Shown: positions 21,500 to 33,077 of the stretch, piece by piece
Layout: every line of letters starts with the position of its first letter
How positions within the stretch are numbered: position 1 is the first letter of the stretch
Assembly: GCA_029532415.1 (NCBI GenBank)
Contig: JAQOTA010000007.1
Location: 1 to 64,000, forward strand
Direction: 5' to 3'
Source: Marasmius tenuissimus
Taxonomy: Eukaryota; Basidiomycota; Agaricomycetes; Agaricales; Marasmiaceae
DNA: 64,000 nucleotides
Notes under the pieces: model-generated
Database searches by the model: none
What the model saw: only the letters and a program-made list of their open reading frames with translations
What the model was told of the DNA's origin: nothing
Program-made: the position numbers and the translations under genes

Positions 21500-24480
21500 C
21501 AACCACGATTTCTTTATTTAACAGATAGACCGAGTGCTGTCCGCAATCCAGCTTGAGTTGAACCCACCTTTGAGTGTTACCATGAAGTCATAGTTCTCGG
21601 AAAACAAATGTTCAGCTGAGTGATTTTGAGTAGCAAACTCCCGGTAGTACTTAAGATATCCCATCTAACCGAGGACAGTGGTTGAGTTGGCCTCGATTTG
21701 GCTTGGGGACTTCCTATTATAGATGTACACGCCTGCAAACATGGGCACGTTCCCACTTCAGTTGAACCCAATCAAGAGGTATTGACTCTTCTACACTTCG
21801 AAAATTCCGCCCGAGAATGAGCGGGCAAGTTCACAAGGGAACAAGATGTTCAAATTGGGAACCCACATGAGAGGAGATACGTTGAATAAACGTTCCAAGT
21901 CCACTCTCCGGAATAGGGATATTGTGCAAGTTCTGCCCTTTGGTCCCTCAAACAGGGAGTGCCTTTGCTGTTCGGTTAGGTATGGTATGCTAGTCGGGCT
22001 TACAAAAACAACATGACTGCCAGTACTTACAGACACAAATGATCGGAGTTAAACTTCCCTTTGGTAGTCCGCCACCTAAATGTCCCGACTGTCATCCACT
22101 GGTATAGTCCGATGAATGTGAGGATCAGCATCCATTGAACGGGGGAACGTTAATCTCGCCTCAAGGAATTGGGACGACCGGTCTCATTCTCGGCAAATCG
22201 CCATTTAGCAGTAACTGCTCGATCTGACGTGGTTGTAAACATATCCACACTAGTGAAAGCACGGAATATTCGTTGTTCTGACTCAGAACCTTGAGTTTCC
22301 GGCTAATATTGTCACTAACCGATCGTGTTATGCCTGATCTCGGCCTCACAAGGGCCCTTCAGTTGATACCCAATTCTAGCAGAAATCACATCATAGCACA
22401 AGAAACAACCGAGGGATACGAGAATTTACCAGGTACGGCAAGTAATGAATCATAGAGCTCCTGGCCATGAACGATCAACCTGCAATCAAAGTTTCAGCGT
22501 GCTTTTCGAAGTGTGAGCGTGAGCTATTGGAATCTTGAGCGGTGACAAAGGGACAATGTAGCCCACGGCCAACATACGCCTTCAGAAGATTCTCCAGCTT
22601 CCGTACGGCTGTTGTCGACCATGGCACTTTTATGGTCGATGATAGCACGGAAGACGTCGGAAAGACGCCATTATTCAACGACATGAACCGAGCTGTGTGG
22701 GTTCTGGGAGATAATCAGATTATGGCCGTCAGTAGAAACTCTTATATGAAAGATTCTCGGCTCGAAACACACCTCGGCTGTATTGATCACCTCAGTGAAA
22801 TGTGCTTACTGAAAAGACAAAACGACGAAGATTCCCTACTAGTTCGTAATAGTCTAGAAATCTAGCATCAGAATGTAAGACAGGGTGTCTTCTTACCACA
22901 GTGATTCAGCGGGGACGAGCCTTGATCTAACCATGGTCCCTTCAACTGAGCAAGACACGTTTCTCCACCAATCTATGCACCCGTTCCGATTTAGATAAGT
23001 AACAAAACGTAGCGGCGGCTAGCATAAGTTCATGGCCAAGTTCTGACATCCCCAAAGGTAAGGTATGAGGTTTCGAAGCGAGGCATGAATATTTTTGGGT
23101 GGGGTTATAACGTTCCAACTCGTTCAAACCCCTCGACGAGGATATTCTGGTGCTAAGGGCCGTCTTCCAGGTTGTTAAGGTGACTTTCGTCCGGTATCAG
23201 TGAATTAAAGAAGGGATTTTTACAAGAACGCGAGGATGATTGTGTTGAACCTTAATACTCGAGGTATGGCTTAAGGAGAGAGAACACACCATCTTTAAAG
23301 CTATATTTCGGCCCCGACTGTTGATCACAAAAGTGACGTTCATTGGTATAGATCGATGTCCACAAAGTACGAAGGCGCTAATGATAGGACGACCCGCTTC
23401 CGATTTTCCAGCCTGAACGACAACTAAGGAGACCCCGCACTGGCAGCCTCGCAAACCCATCATTTGCGCTATCGTCCAAGATGAGACCAGCTGAGCCCCC
23501 ACCAAGACTGCCGTAGGGGTCTGTGTCTTGGTGTGATAAGCTCAGATACGTAGCCGGAAGCTGTCAGTGTAAGTTAATGGCAACATCAGGGAGAAAAGTT
23601 TCATGAGCTCGGATTTGCCGATTTATCTGTCATTGCTAGATTTAAATGTGAATTTGACGGTGACCACGAAGCACACCGAGAAATGGACACGAATAAACAT
23701 GGATTTTGGGGGCAACAGAAACCAGAAATATGTTTTACACGAAGAGGAGGGCAGCAGCTACTATTTCCAGATGAGCAAACACTTCTTTCGTGATGTAATA
23801 GGTAATGGATACACTTACCTTGACTTGCCGATTATTATTTCTCCACAAAAACGGTGTTTCTAGAGTAGCGCGGGCAGGAATTCTGTGAATTCTGTCTTAT
23901 CATTCTGAGTAACAACGCTGTGATTTGGAGGGAGAGCATTGCGCAACCAGTACTGACAAGCTGGGGGTGTGCGGGGAGTGGAACGGGAAGAGCTTTTCGA
24001 GAGATACTCCAAGATAAGCACAGCCCGAAGTCTACAAGGCACTTATGGGGCAAGTTTAGAACAAAACCCTAAAGAATGACTTTCTACAACGCACCTTGAC
24101 CCAATAACATAAACCTGACAATGACCGACGACCTCAATTTCGCACTGAGTCACTGACGCGGTACGTCAGTAACTTTTCTGTCCAGTACCGTCGGCAGGCC
24201 ATCCAGAGCTTGCTGCTGCTTGTGCAGTCGACGACACGAGTATGAACAATATTAGAGGAGCTCCTGGGACACACAAAATGGTATTGGGTTCAATCAAGTA
24301 AGCCAGTAGGTAGCAGGGAATATTATCGAGAGCTGCCCGGGATGAAACGTGGTAAAAAGCACATGTAGGGCAGAACAAGTCACCTTATAACACCAGAGTC
24401 ACTAGATAATAGCTTTTTGAGAGTGGAGAGTAGGGGAAAGGAAACATATGAAAGGTATGGCTTTGGGCTGGTGGCGGTAG
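21500..24480 (-). other. Unit B right flank: unresolved minus-strand coding remnants
   Basis: The part at 21500-22900 is repeated at 31100-32640. A minus-strand exon around 22684-22475 (LKAYVGRGLH, then FVTAQDSNSSRS) is matched there by LKTYINRGLHRFSVTTQ. Further minus-strand open pieces occur at 23505-23197 (PIISAFVLCGHRS) and 24042-23860. The donor-like AAG/GTAAGTG near 23815 suggests introns. A plus-strand frame at 23603-23863 is an alternative. I could not build a continuous gene or name a family. Confidence 0.3.
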
Positions 24481-24659
24481 AGACAAATTTTGGCTAAGTC
24501 CCGCGTCACATTTTCATGGCCCGCCAAAAGCGCGAGGTTGAGACCCGCTGTTCTCCAACCCTCTTGTCTGCCATATGGTCTTTCCCCTTTTGGAGAACGG
24601 CCGGAACCGAGCCTAGTATTGCAGTCTCGAAACTGGGTCTTGGAAGTATGACCTTCTCA

Positions 24660-25470
24660 CAGTCTCCATCTCCCCACACTATGCGATGACACCTCTTTCG
24701 ATCCGATCATCTACAAAGCGAATAAACCACTTTATGAAAGCGCGAGACTGCCCCGACTCAACGCTAGCGGCGTGGTTGTGTACTTTGAACACCAATTCGG
24801 CGACTTTTTGTATATGATTGCAGCTTCGAGAGAGACGAGGCATGTTGGCAAGGACTCACCCTCCGAGTTTGCACAATACGAATGTCTTACTTTCAGAGCA
24901 ACTGTTGACCGTCGTAAGCCTGGGATTGAGGCACATCTACCTTCCACCTGCGATGAGCAGCCTGAACGGTATTGTGAAAGTTTGGGTGTTGATGTTGAAG
25001 CGAGGTATTCAGTTTCTGGTATGTACATACTTACCTTATGTTGACCGATCCCAACTTCTCTGACTTGAATACCTATCTGGAGCCATGGCGCGTAAATCTT
25101 TCATTCCGGAGTACTGGGAGGAATCGAGCACACCTTCATTTCTCATCACGCTCTCTGAATGGAAGTCAACGTCGAGTTGCCTACCTCAGTCAATCGAGGC
25201 GTTTACTCAACGATTGTATGGACCCCTTACACGATCTCGGTGAGCCTTTATCGGATAATTGCTATTACCATCGACACCCAGATGGTTTTCTAGTATCTAG
25301 CATTTACTGACGGGATTCGGTTCTCTCTCGTCAGCACGTTGTCTTCCCAGCTTCCGGTTATCTCTTCGTGCCCCCCGATTCCTGCGGACTTTATAGATCA
25401 GGTGTACTCCATCCGTTATCCGCGACTAACATACTTAGTGGCACCGAAATTCTCATCACCTCACCAGCTA
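24660..25470 (+). pseudogene. 10-exon family, copy C (diverged fragment)
   Basis: Covers only the region of exons 6-8. VYFEHQFGDFLYMIAASRET matches IENQLGDFLHVIASFGVT of copy B. The exon 6 donor GTATGTAC follows at 25019, and an exon 7-like stretch (RRVAYLSQSRR...DPLHDLG) ends at a normal GTGAGC donor at 25240. The exon 8 part is frameshifted (YLFVPP in one frame, VYSIRYP in another). It is clearly more diverged than A and B and lacks both ends. Its ordinary GT donor suggests the GC donor of A and B is derived. Confidence 0.65.
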
Positions 25471-26041
25471 ATACCGAATACTAAGCAGCCTCGAGCCGTG
25501 TATTCATAGCCCTTCCTCCAGTCGTGATTGTTGCCCTCTCGACCCTCGACGGCGTTTGATGGACCAAGAGAGAGTAAAAAAATATCATGCGTCACGGTGC
25601 GGGCTATGGCTAATAAGGAAGACAGAAGACAAACAAGGCATCGAACCGGGATGCTGTTGTGAAACGTGGACGCACGAGAGGTCCGCCCAGAATGTTGATG
25701 GCAGAAACCGAGCGTCGTTAAGATATCTTTGTTACCCAGGATGGCCAGGAAGGAGGTCCAGCCTAAACACGCGCCTGACAGTGAGACAATCCAAAACGGA
25801 CGCGACTCGGAAGTCTTGCGTGTGAATCATGTAGATGAAATAGGCTGCGGATACAAAAAAGTAGGTAGGTGCCTGAGCAATCACTTGCAAGTTGCCGTTC
25901 GATATCGCAATCATGCACATTCCAAATAGCGCGTGCTTAGTTCGCAAGACGCGTCAGCTCACAGTCAAGAGCGCCGACATATTCCGAGTTGTTTTGCTCT
26001 GAGGTCTTCTATCGCCTCGGGGAATATTCAGACCGTTGCTA
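25470..26041. other. Spacer, nothing recognised
   Basis: About 570 bp with short open frames only on both strands. No repeat, terminal inverted repeat or coding match to the neighbouring units was seen. Confidence 0.4.
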
Positions 26042-26566
26042 ATACCGGGTGCAGGATGACATAAGTTTCTAGGGGTATTTGAGATTTACGCGGAACTTTA
26101 TTTGGGGATCTTACACTGGGTGCAAGAACCCGTAAGTTTCGGGAGAAATGTAAGATTGACATGAAAACTTATGCAGGGAGAATTTACCGTGATTCTTGTG
26201 ACCCATGCAAGAGATATTTGAACCAAATTCGGTCCATATGAGAAAGAAATTTGATAGAAAGTCCAAACCTGGCTTTTCTATCCCATTTCTGTCCGTTTTT
26301 GGTATGGAATAACTCTTGCCTTTGTTCCGGCACTTACGCTAGGATCTCCCCGCATAAGGCTCTGCATCAGTCTCACATAACTCTCAAAACTTATGCAATC
26401 CTGCACCCAGTGTTAGCCAAGTCACGGAACAAAGGAAGGAAGGAGTATTCGGTACCAAAAATACCAGATTTAGGATTTCTCATTTCTCTCCCATATGGAT
26501 CAACTTTGGATCAGATATTTCCTGCATAGGCCACAGAAATCATGTTCAATCGTCCCGAAATAAGTT
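26042..26566. mobile_element. Older CACTG-type MITE, split by a younger one
   Basis: Begins with a degenerate terminus (CCGGGTGCAGGATGACATAAG) and, after the inserted element at 26114-26412, continues with sequence matching the interior of the MITE at 26567-26856 (shared CACAGAAAT, CCTGCATAGG and ACGCAACAAAGG-like words). Its own right terminus is missing or lost at the junction with the next element. Confidence 0.6.
26114..26412. mobile_element. CACTG-ended MITE with TTA target duplication
   Basis: 299 bp. The left end CACTGGGTGCAAGAACCCGT is mirrored by the right end TGCACCCAGTG, and ATAAGTTT-like motifs follow on each side. It is flanked by TTA at 26111-26113 and 26413-26415. A 3 bp duplication with CACTG ends fits CACTA/EnSpm-type elements, though PIF/Harbinger also prefers TTA. 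It has no coding capacity. Confidence 0.75.
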
Positions 26567-26856
26567 CACTGGGTGCAAGATTGCATAAGTTTCAAGGGGT
26601 ATCTGAGATTGACGGTGAGCTTTATTTAGAGAGATCTTAGCACAAGTTACGCAACAAAGGACACAGATACTCTGTACCAGAAATGGGTAAAAATGAGATA
26701 GAAACACCAGATTGGGGATTTCTATCCCATTTCTCTCCTGTGGATCAAGTTTGGGTCAACATATCCTGCATAGGTCACAGAAATTATTCTCATCAAGTAA
26801 GTTTTCACACAAGGTTTTGAATTCTCCTTGAAACTTATGAGTTCCTGCTCCCAGTG
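26567..26856. mobile_element. CACTG-ended MITE, second intact copy
   Basis: 290 bp, from CACTGGGTGCAAGATTGCAT to CTCCCAGTG. The flanking triplets are GTT and GTA, so the target duplication is imperfect. It ends only 53 bp before a TATA box of the downstream membrane protein gene. Confidence 0.7.
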
Positions 26857-26909
26857 GTATATTGATCTGCATGGGTCTTTTGACTCTTCGGCTTCCGGTC
26901 CGAATTCAG

Positions 26910-26917
26910 TATATAAG
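26910..26917 (+). promoter_or_regulatory. TATA box of the membrane protein gene
   Basis: TATATAAG, 26 bp before the first in-frame ATG of the 8-exon gene at 26943 and just downstream of a MITE. Confidence 0.5.
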
Positions 26918-26942
26918 TACCTGAATCTCATTTCATTCTGCG

Positions 26943-28287
26943 ATGAATTCCCAAATGGTCGCTTGCTGTCAGTCGACATCTATTGTTTTGATCAGTAGAG
27001 AGTGTAAGGCTAACAGGCTCTGTTCAGGTCTGGGGCTCGTGCTTACAGGCGCCGATTGTTGTATGTGTTGGAAAGACGAGAAGAGATTCCTATGGAAGTG
27101 AGCCTCTGCTTTGTGTCTTCCTCGATGATCCTGGCTTATGCTACTATCCGCCCTACAGGTCACCATTTAAGATCACCATTGTGATTTGTTTATATCTTGG
27201 GATGAATTATCTTTCGCTTTTGGCTCATATGTAAGTCCGTTGGCCTCGCGAATGATCTCAACCACAAAACTTAGGCTGTATCAGGACAGACCTCGTGTTT
27301 ACATTCTTCTCTCGAATCAAGTACTACAATGATGGATTGACGTATGAAGTTTGTGTGGTTCACTATGTGTTCAGGGCGGCTGTTGCGAGCATTTTGTGTA
27401 CGCTGCTGCACTTGATCATTATGCTTCGAGGTGAACGCATTTCCCAGCTCTCCATAACAACCAGACTGAAATACGTCTATTAAAGTTCATGCTCTCTACG
27501 CCCAGAATCGATACATGGCTGGATTTATGATCCTCGCTTTTGTTGGGAGGGCGGCGGTACTGCTTTGGGTATTTCCTAAATCCAACGAGTTGTCGGAGTA
27601 TAGGAGCCCATTCAACTATGTGTGCAGCCCGGCCATACACTTCCGTATGTGCCATCTAGTATTTGCGTGAGTTCTTAACTTGAAATGAAGTGTTCAAGGT
27701 TTTGACCAGGGATTTCCGAAACACAAAGGATCGTGGAATTAACTCTACATGCCATCTGGTGTGGACTGACCCTGATGAAGACCTGGAGATTGAGGGATGT
27801 GTGGGCGTCGTATCCCATACAGAACCTGAGCCCTGTGTTAAATCGTGATGCACTCCTCGTCTTCGGGGCGATTAATGGTGACTTATGTTTGCAATGCGCA
27901 TAGGAGTCTTGGAAACTAACGGTCACAACTCTCGCTAGGAATATTTGCGGTTCAACTGATAGGTACCTTCAAAGCTACGGCGACCGAGTTGATTATGGTC
28001 TGTATCTTCCCGTGAGTTGCCTGGGCATTGGTCAATCCGCCACTTGTCTCGGCTGAATGCCGGCGCTTTTTTCAGTGTAATGACCTTCGTGACCTGCCGC
28101 TCGGTAAGTAATAGGGAGCTGCTGCTGTGTCACATGATCCTCACTGTTAATTGTCCCACAGGGCTGTAGGGTCATCATTCATTTGCAGAGAGTATCAAAA
28201 ATTGAGGAGTCAAAAGAAGGCTCGGAAGACACAGCTTGCTTTTCGACCGTTGATTGGACTTGGGACACCCGTACCCGCTCTATGTAA
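26943..28287 (+). CDS. 8-exon multi-pass membrane protein, DUF6533-like
   Basis: Exons: 26943-27097, 27159-27230, 27285-27430, 27486-27666, 27729-27877, 27939-28011, 28076-28103 and 28162-28287 (TAA), joined in frame to about 309 residues. Introns are 54-63 nt with GTGAGC, GTAAGT, GTGAAC, GTGAGT and GTGACT donors. The ATG at 26943 is the first after an in-frame stop; 26955 is an alternative. Hydrophobic segments include ITIVICLYLGMNYLSLLAHM, YEVCVVHYVFRAAVASILC, GFMILAFVGRAAVLLWVF, LTLHAIWCGLTLMKTW and GIFAVQLIGTF. NRDALLVFGAI and CRVIIHLQ near the end resemble conserved spots of seven-helix agaricomycete membrane proteins, often of DUF6533 type; that assignment is from memory. Likely in the plasma or an internal membrane; ligand unknown. 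No stop or frameshift was found. Confidence 0.82.
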
Positions 28288-28289
28288 CT

Positions 28290-29190
28290 ATACTCTAGCC
28301 TTGAATATATGTTTTTCGAGTGTTCGATGATTTTAGTGGAAACGGAGCTTCTCGTTGGCTTATTGCTATCTTGAGTTGAGCTATATTCTTGCTCTACTCA
28401 TACGTAAAGAGCCTCCCAGTACACTCGAGACTCAGAGTCCATGGTGACACAGCCTACTTTGCTTTCAATTTATGATTATCCCTCGTCACAGGATCATTTC
28501 TAGAAGGTACCGACAACGAGGTAAAGGCAGAAGAGTTCAGTAATAGGTTAAGTCTAAAGCACGTTGCTTAGATCATATATACCGAGCTGCCAATTTCATG
28601 AAAGGTACTACAGAGAGGGCGGTGGCTTTGGTCAATGGAACTTGCCGAGCTGTCGCCATCACCACGGCTATCCAGTGTAGCCATGATTCCCATTTCGCCG
28701 CAGCGTCGGTTGTGGGTGTGGGGGAAAAGAATGGAAGCAAAAGGTCTCAATACTACGGGATTTTATTTATTGTATTCACGGAATACAAGTTACAAGCGCT
28801 GGGTGTGGAGAAAAATTGAGGTAAGTGCCGTACTTACTACAGCGACCCTTTGAACGCCTATTCATTCGGTCTGTTGTTCAATGTTGGCTTGGAAGGTGGC
28901 CGGGTTTAAATTCATTCGAGCTAACTAAAACCATTTCCGATGGACTCGAGACACTGAGAGGTAGGAGCGCTATTGAGTCGACACTGAGTTATGTGCCCGG
29001 TTATTCCCGTAGAGGTGCTGAGCATTCTACTGGAAGAGGATGTTACGAGAGATCAACTCCCATAAATATTTGGCTATCATAGAAATTGTGCGCGGCACAT
29101 GCTGTTCCGCTAGTACTGGGCCCCAGGTGATGTCCACCCCACCGTTTGCTATCCGCTGGGGGTAACGATACGTTCGTCAAAAACGGAAGC
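28290..29190. other. Spacer, no gene model
   Basis: Short open frames on both strands, such as 28598-28819 plus and 28750-28568 minus, show no recognisable motif and no shared splice pattern. Confidence 0.3.
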
Positions 29191-29720
29191 CGATGAGCCA
29201 TATCCAGAGTGGAAGTCTGACATTTGAGTAGAACGCGAGTAAACCGATGAATGATTGTATGAATAACAAAAAAATAAATATGAATGAAATATACTCCACC
29301 AAAACATCTCCACCCCCCGGATCACTCGCACCAATGTCCTCCGAATTGACGCTCACGCTGATATTTCACAAACCCTACAGGTAACGATCTCATCTATATT
29401 CCCTCTTCGGACAGACCAGGGTCCTTCCTCCGCCGCCGTTATGACGAGTGTTCTCAATGCATCTCGGTATCGAGGAAGAACACCATGGAAGAACAGATCT
29501 GCCAACTTCCGATCAGCGCGTCCGTTCGGGGACAATCATCAGGCTCGGTGAATAGCGAGATTGTCGAGAGCGATACCCGAGCTGCTACTGAGATAGTTGA
29601 GGAATGTACGATCGAGTTTAGCTGACACCGCGATGTGTTTGAGGGAGATCTTGTCGGTGTGTTTCTTGAGAGTAGATCAGACTGAGGAAGGAGAGACTGA
29701 GTCGCATCTAGCTAGGACCT
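29190..29720 (-). pseudogene. F-box/LRR-like protein remnant
   Basis: Reading down the minus strand: KKHTDKISLKHIAVSAKLDR, ALDNLAIHR, then LADLFFHGVLPRYRDALRTL and EEGPWSVRRGNIDEI, then SVSVNSEDIG in a shifted frame near 29340. Alternating Leu-rich strands and the order LFF..VLPRH..LR.L....EG.W are what I remember from C-terminal halves of agaricomycete F-box proteins. At least one frameshift and a TGA interrupt it, and no F-box itself was found upstream. It may be a pseudogene or a gene with introns I misplaced. Confidence 0.4.
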
Positions 29721-30339
29721 TGTATAACACACTACCAGGATCAGTATTGTGCTATAAGGAATGGAAGGCTTGTAGAGGCGGAACTCACTTGATCCCCTTC
29801 AGATTCCTAAGAGCTCTCACAGTCCTCTCAACCCGGGAATCGGTGAAAAGTGCCGGTCAAAGCGTCGGACTACCAGGTTCGGACATAAGTGGAGATTTGA
29901 TGGGGACCGTTCCGCGTTCCGAGGGAAGAGGAGTTTATTACACGGCATGATCCACATGCTGAACGCCGGTTCCGAGATGAAGACTCATAGATTGAGCGAG
30001 GCATGGATCGAGAAGGAAACGATACCATCGGGATCCTTCACCTGCTCATCGGCGTGTAGACTCCAGTCAGGGCATACGTCCCGGGGTTCCCTAACACGAG
30101 GTAGAATCCTATCCGCATACACTTGGATACGCCCGACTTTCGACTTGAAGCTTCAGTTCTGATCTCCGTCACGAAACGGGCTTGTACTCGACGAACCTAG
30201 AACGACAACCATGTCATTTAGCTTATCACTCGCAATGAAACTAGTCCAATACTAAGGAAAAATTGAGTGTAGAATGGTTAAGGGAATGAAAGTGACGATG
30301 AGATTGACCCGATAATGATGGCATGGAAGCAGGTTCAGG

Positions 30340-31050
30340 CGGAGTCCGAGTTATGACGTTGTCCGATCAAGTTGCGTCGGTCCAAACCCGCGCGTGGCAG
30401 TACGACCTTCCATCCATCTCCCTCTCCCTACCAAACACTGACCTCTCTCTCACCTCGCTCCACTATCGACCAAACCACTTCGCCACCAAACACCTCCCCG
30501 ACTCAACCCCACCGAGATCGGTCGCCTGCTTCCAGAACCAATTCAGTGGCTTTTTGCATGTGATTGCATCATTCTTATGCTTTACTCACATAGTGGCTTG
30601 GCGGGTTGATGTCACTGTCAACCGCTCCGAAGCAAACGTGAACGTTGAATGTTGAACGTTGACGTTGAACGTTTGAACCTTCACCTCTCCCGGCGCTTTT
30701 TAAACCCAGTTCAACAACATACTGCCTACATCGCCCAGTCTGTTCTGTTCACCGGTAGTTGTTATGATTCGTTGAATGACAATACCAGCTCAGAATGTTA
30801 GTATCTAAAGACATCGGAGATTTCAGCAACTCATGCAACCTCATAGACACTCAAGATAGCAATCAGTCCCCTCCGGGAATTCCCGAGCCACAGTTGCACG
30901 AAATGAAAAGACCCGGATGCTGGAATATCCTCAGAAGATCTCCAGGGTATTTGGGCGAATTACTCGAAGGTTTGAAACAATTTATGCCGCCCTTACTGAT
31001 GTACCACTGACACGGAGAACCTACAAGGACAGGAGAACTTAGTTTATAGT
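30340..31050 (+). pseudogene. 10-exon family, copy D (internally deleted)
   Basis: The left part matches exon 6 (WQYDLPSISLSLPNTDLSL, then NQFSGFLHVIASF). The sequence then jumps to an exon 10-like end (TQDSNQSPPGIPEPQLHEM) that soon changes frame. Exons 1-5 and most of 7-9 are gone. A short TTGAACGTT-type repeat lies at the deletion region near 30640-30675. Confidence 0.65.
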
Positions 31051-31099
31051 TTGTGTTTATGTCGATCAACCTTCGGCCATATTATTCGCGAATGTTGCT

Positions 31100-32640
31100 C
31101 CCCGACCACAATTTCTACATTCAACTTTTGGAGAGTAATATCGGTGCCTTGGCTGTATGAAATCCAGTCCAGTTCAACCTAAGCTTTTAACGAACATTGT
31201 TTTCAGGAAGGGAATCTGTACCTGAATGGGTTTGTCTGGAGCGAGGTTCCCGGTCGTGCTTTAGATTTTGCGATCGACCGGGGCACAAATCAAGTTAGCT
31301 ATCGTTTGGGACCGAGGCCACATATTCTATGTACACGTCCACAAACTTGGGCACATGTCAATCTTGGCTGAATCTAATCCCCCGCTCGAGACCAAGCCGG
31401 CGAGCTTCTAGGGTCAGAACTAAGTTTACATCCGCATGAGAGAAGACATGATTACAAAAGGTACCAATTCTCTACCTCCCTAGTTCGTGATAGCTGTGCC
31501 CCCTAGTCCCCCAAACACAGAGCGCCGTCATTTGATGTTCAGTTTAGTATGCTAGTCGGGCCTGCTAAAACGACATGACCGCCATATCTCACTGACAGAA
31601 ATGAACCTCTTTGATCAGGGTCGGCCTTCGAAACATCCCCGCTCTCACCCAATGGTAGAATGAGTACGTCGAGCGTGAGGATCACCGCCTACAAACGTCA
31701 CTTCGAGAAATCGGCACAAATGTTGCCACTGCTAACAAATCACAATAGTAGCGGCGACCTTTCAATAGGCTGATGTGGTACGACGTATCCACACAAACAA
31801 AGCGCGGGATACCCATTGTTTGAACGGAGAACCTTGAGTGTCAGGCTAATCTTGTCATTGACCCGTCATGTTATGCTTGATTTCAATACCTAGTCCTAGC
31901 GAAAGTCACATCAGAGCAGAACAAAGGACCGACGGATATCAGAGGTATGGCGAGCTGTAAATAACGGTACTCCCCACCATGAACGACCAATCTACCATCA
32001 TAAATTCACCTTGATTTCCGAAACGTGAGCACGAGCAATCGAGATTTTGAGTGGTGACGGAGAAGCGGTGTAACCCACGATTGATATACGTCTTTAAAGG
32101 CAATCCTTTGGCCTGCGTGATGTCGCTTTCGACAGGGGCATCTTCGGAGTCTATATAGCACTCAGGATATCCGAAGAAGAGACGCCGCGTTGCGTGGGTT
32201 CTGGGAGATAATCGGATCGCAGTGGCCATTGATAAATGTTTTATGCGGAGACCACAGCCAGAAGCAAACCTCGGGGTTTTCAAAGGCCAACAAATTCGTA
32301 AAAGCGCTCTCGAAGAGGCTTTTGAAACGCTGGCACGCGAGGAATCTTGATAATTCACGACAAGGGCATCAAGATATTAGAGCGGGACGGCTTCAAAATA
32401 TGCCATGTGGAAGCATTCTAGGCTGACGTTAACAATGTATTGTTCTCCTCGGCGATATGTGCTTCCCGAAAAGACAGAGAGATAGTATCAGCGGAATTCA
32501 AACACCGAAACGTACCACAGGGTTCCTTCTAGCCACAGTAATCCAGTGACCAGAACTTAATGCCTGGCTCACATCAGCCTGAGTAATGATGGCCGTAAGG
32601 GCTTGACATCAAAGCACATCGTACCATGGTTACAGGTAGT
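31100..32640 (-). pseudogene. Right flank of copy D, paralogous to 21500-22900
   Basis: Follows copy D exactly as 21500-22900 follows copy B, so both mo gene and flank were duplicated together. The minus-strand frame 32358-31939 contains LKTYINRGLHRFSVTTQNL, related to the unit B exon, with a possible donor after GNQ. Function unknown; no continuous gene could be built. Confidence 0.4.
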
Positions 32641-33077
32641 CTGCGTCAAATTCGCACCCTCTAGCCGTACCTTGAAAATATGTCACATGCGCTTCACGTG
32701 TGGCTCGATTATCAAGAGATAACGATAAGCCGCCGACGCGTCTGATGTTCTGCTTGTGTCCTCACGTGTTTCAAGGAGGAAAGGCCACCTCCCCGTACTA
32801 GATTTGCCTAAATTTACTGGAAGAGAAACTTATTCTTCTCTGAAATGGCCAGTAACTGGTTCCCTTGAGCTCTCATAACGACAGGTTGACGGTGGCACAA
32901 TCAAACACGATGATGTAAGGAGTGAGGAGATGAGAGTATTTGGAAGGTCTTCAGAGCGAAGCTCAGAGAATGAAGTCTCATCACGGAAGCAATATCTATG
33001 CCCAGTTCAAGAAGGAGGGACAAATGAGCGGTTAAAAAGGCAGAAATGCACGCCAAGTCGTGAGTGCTTGAGCCATT

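Noticed and set aside
23603..23863. 86-codon plus-strand protein
   Set aside because: It overlaps minus-strand splice-like signals and has no flanking exons; left unassigned.
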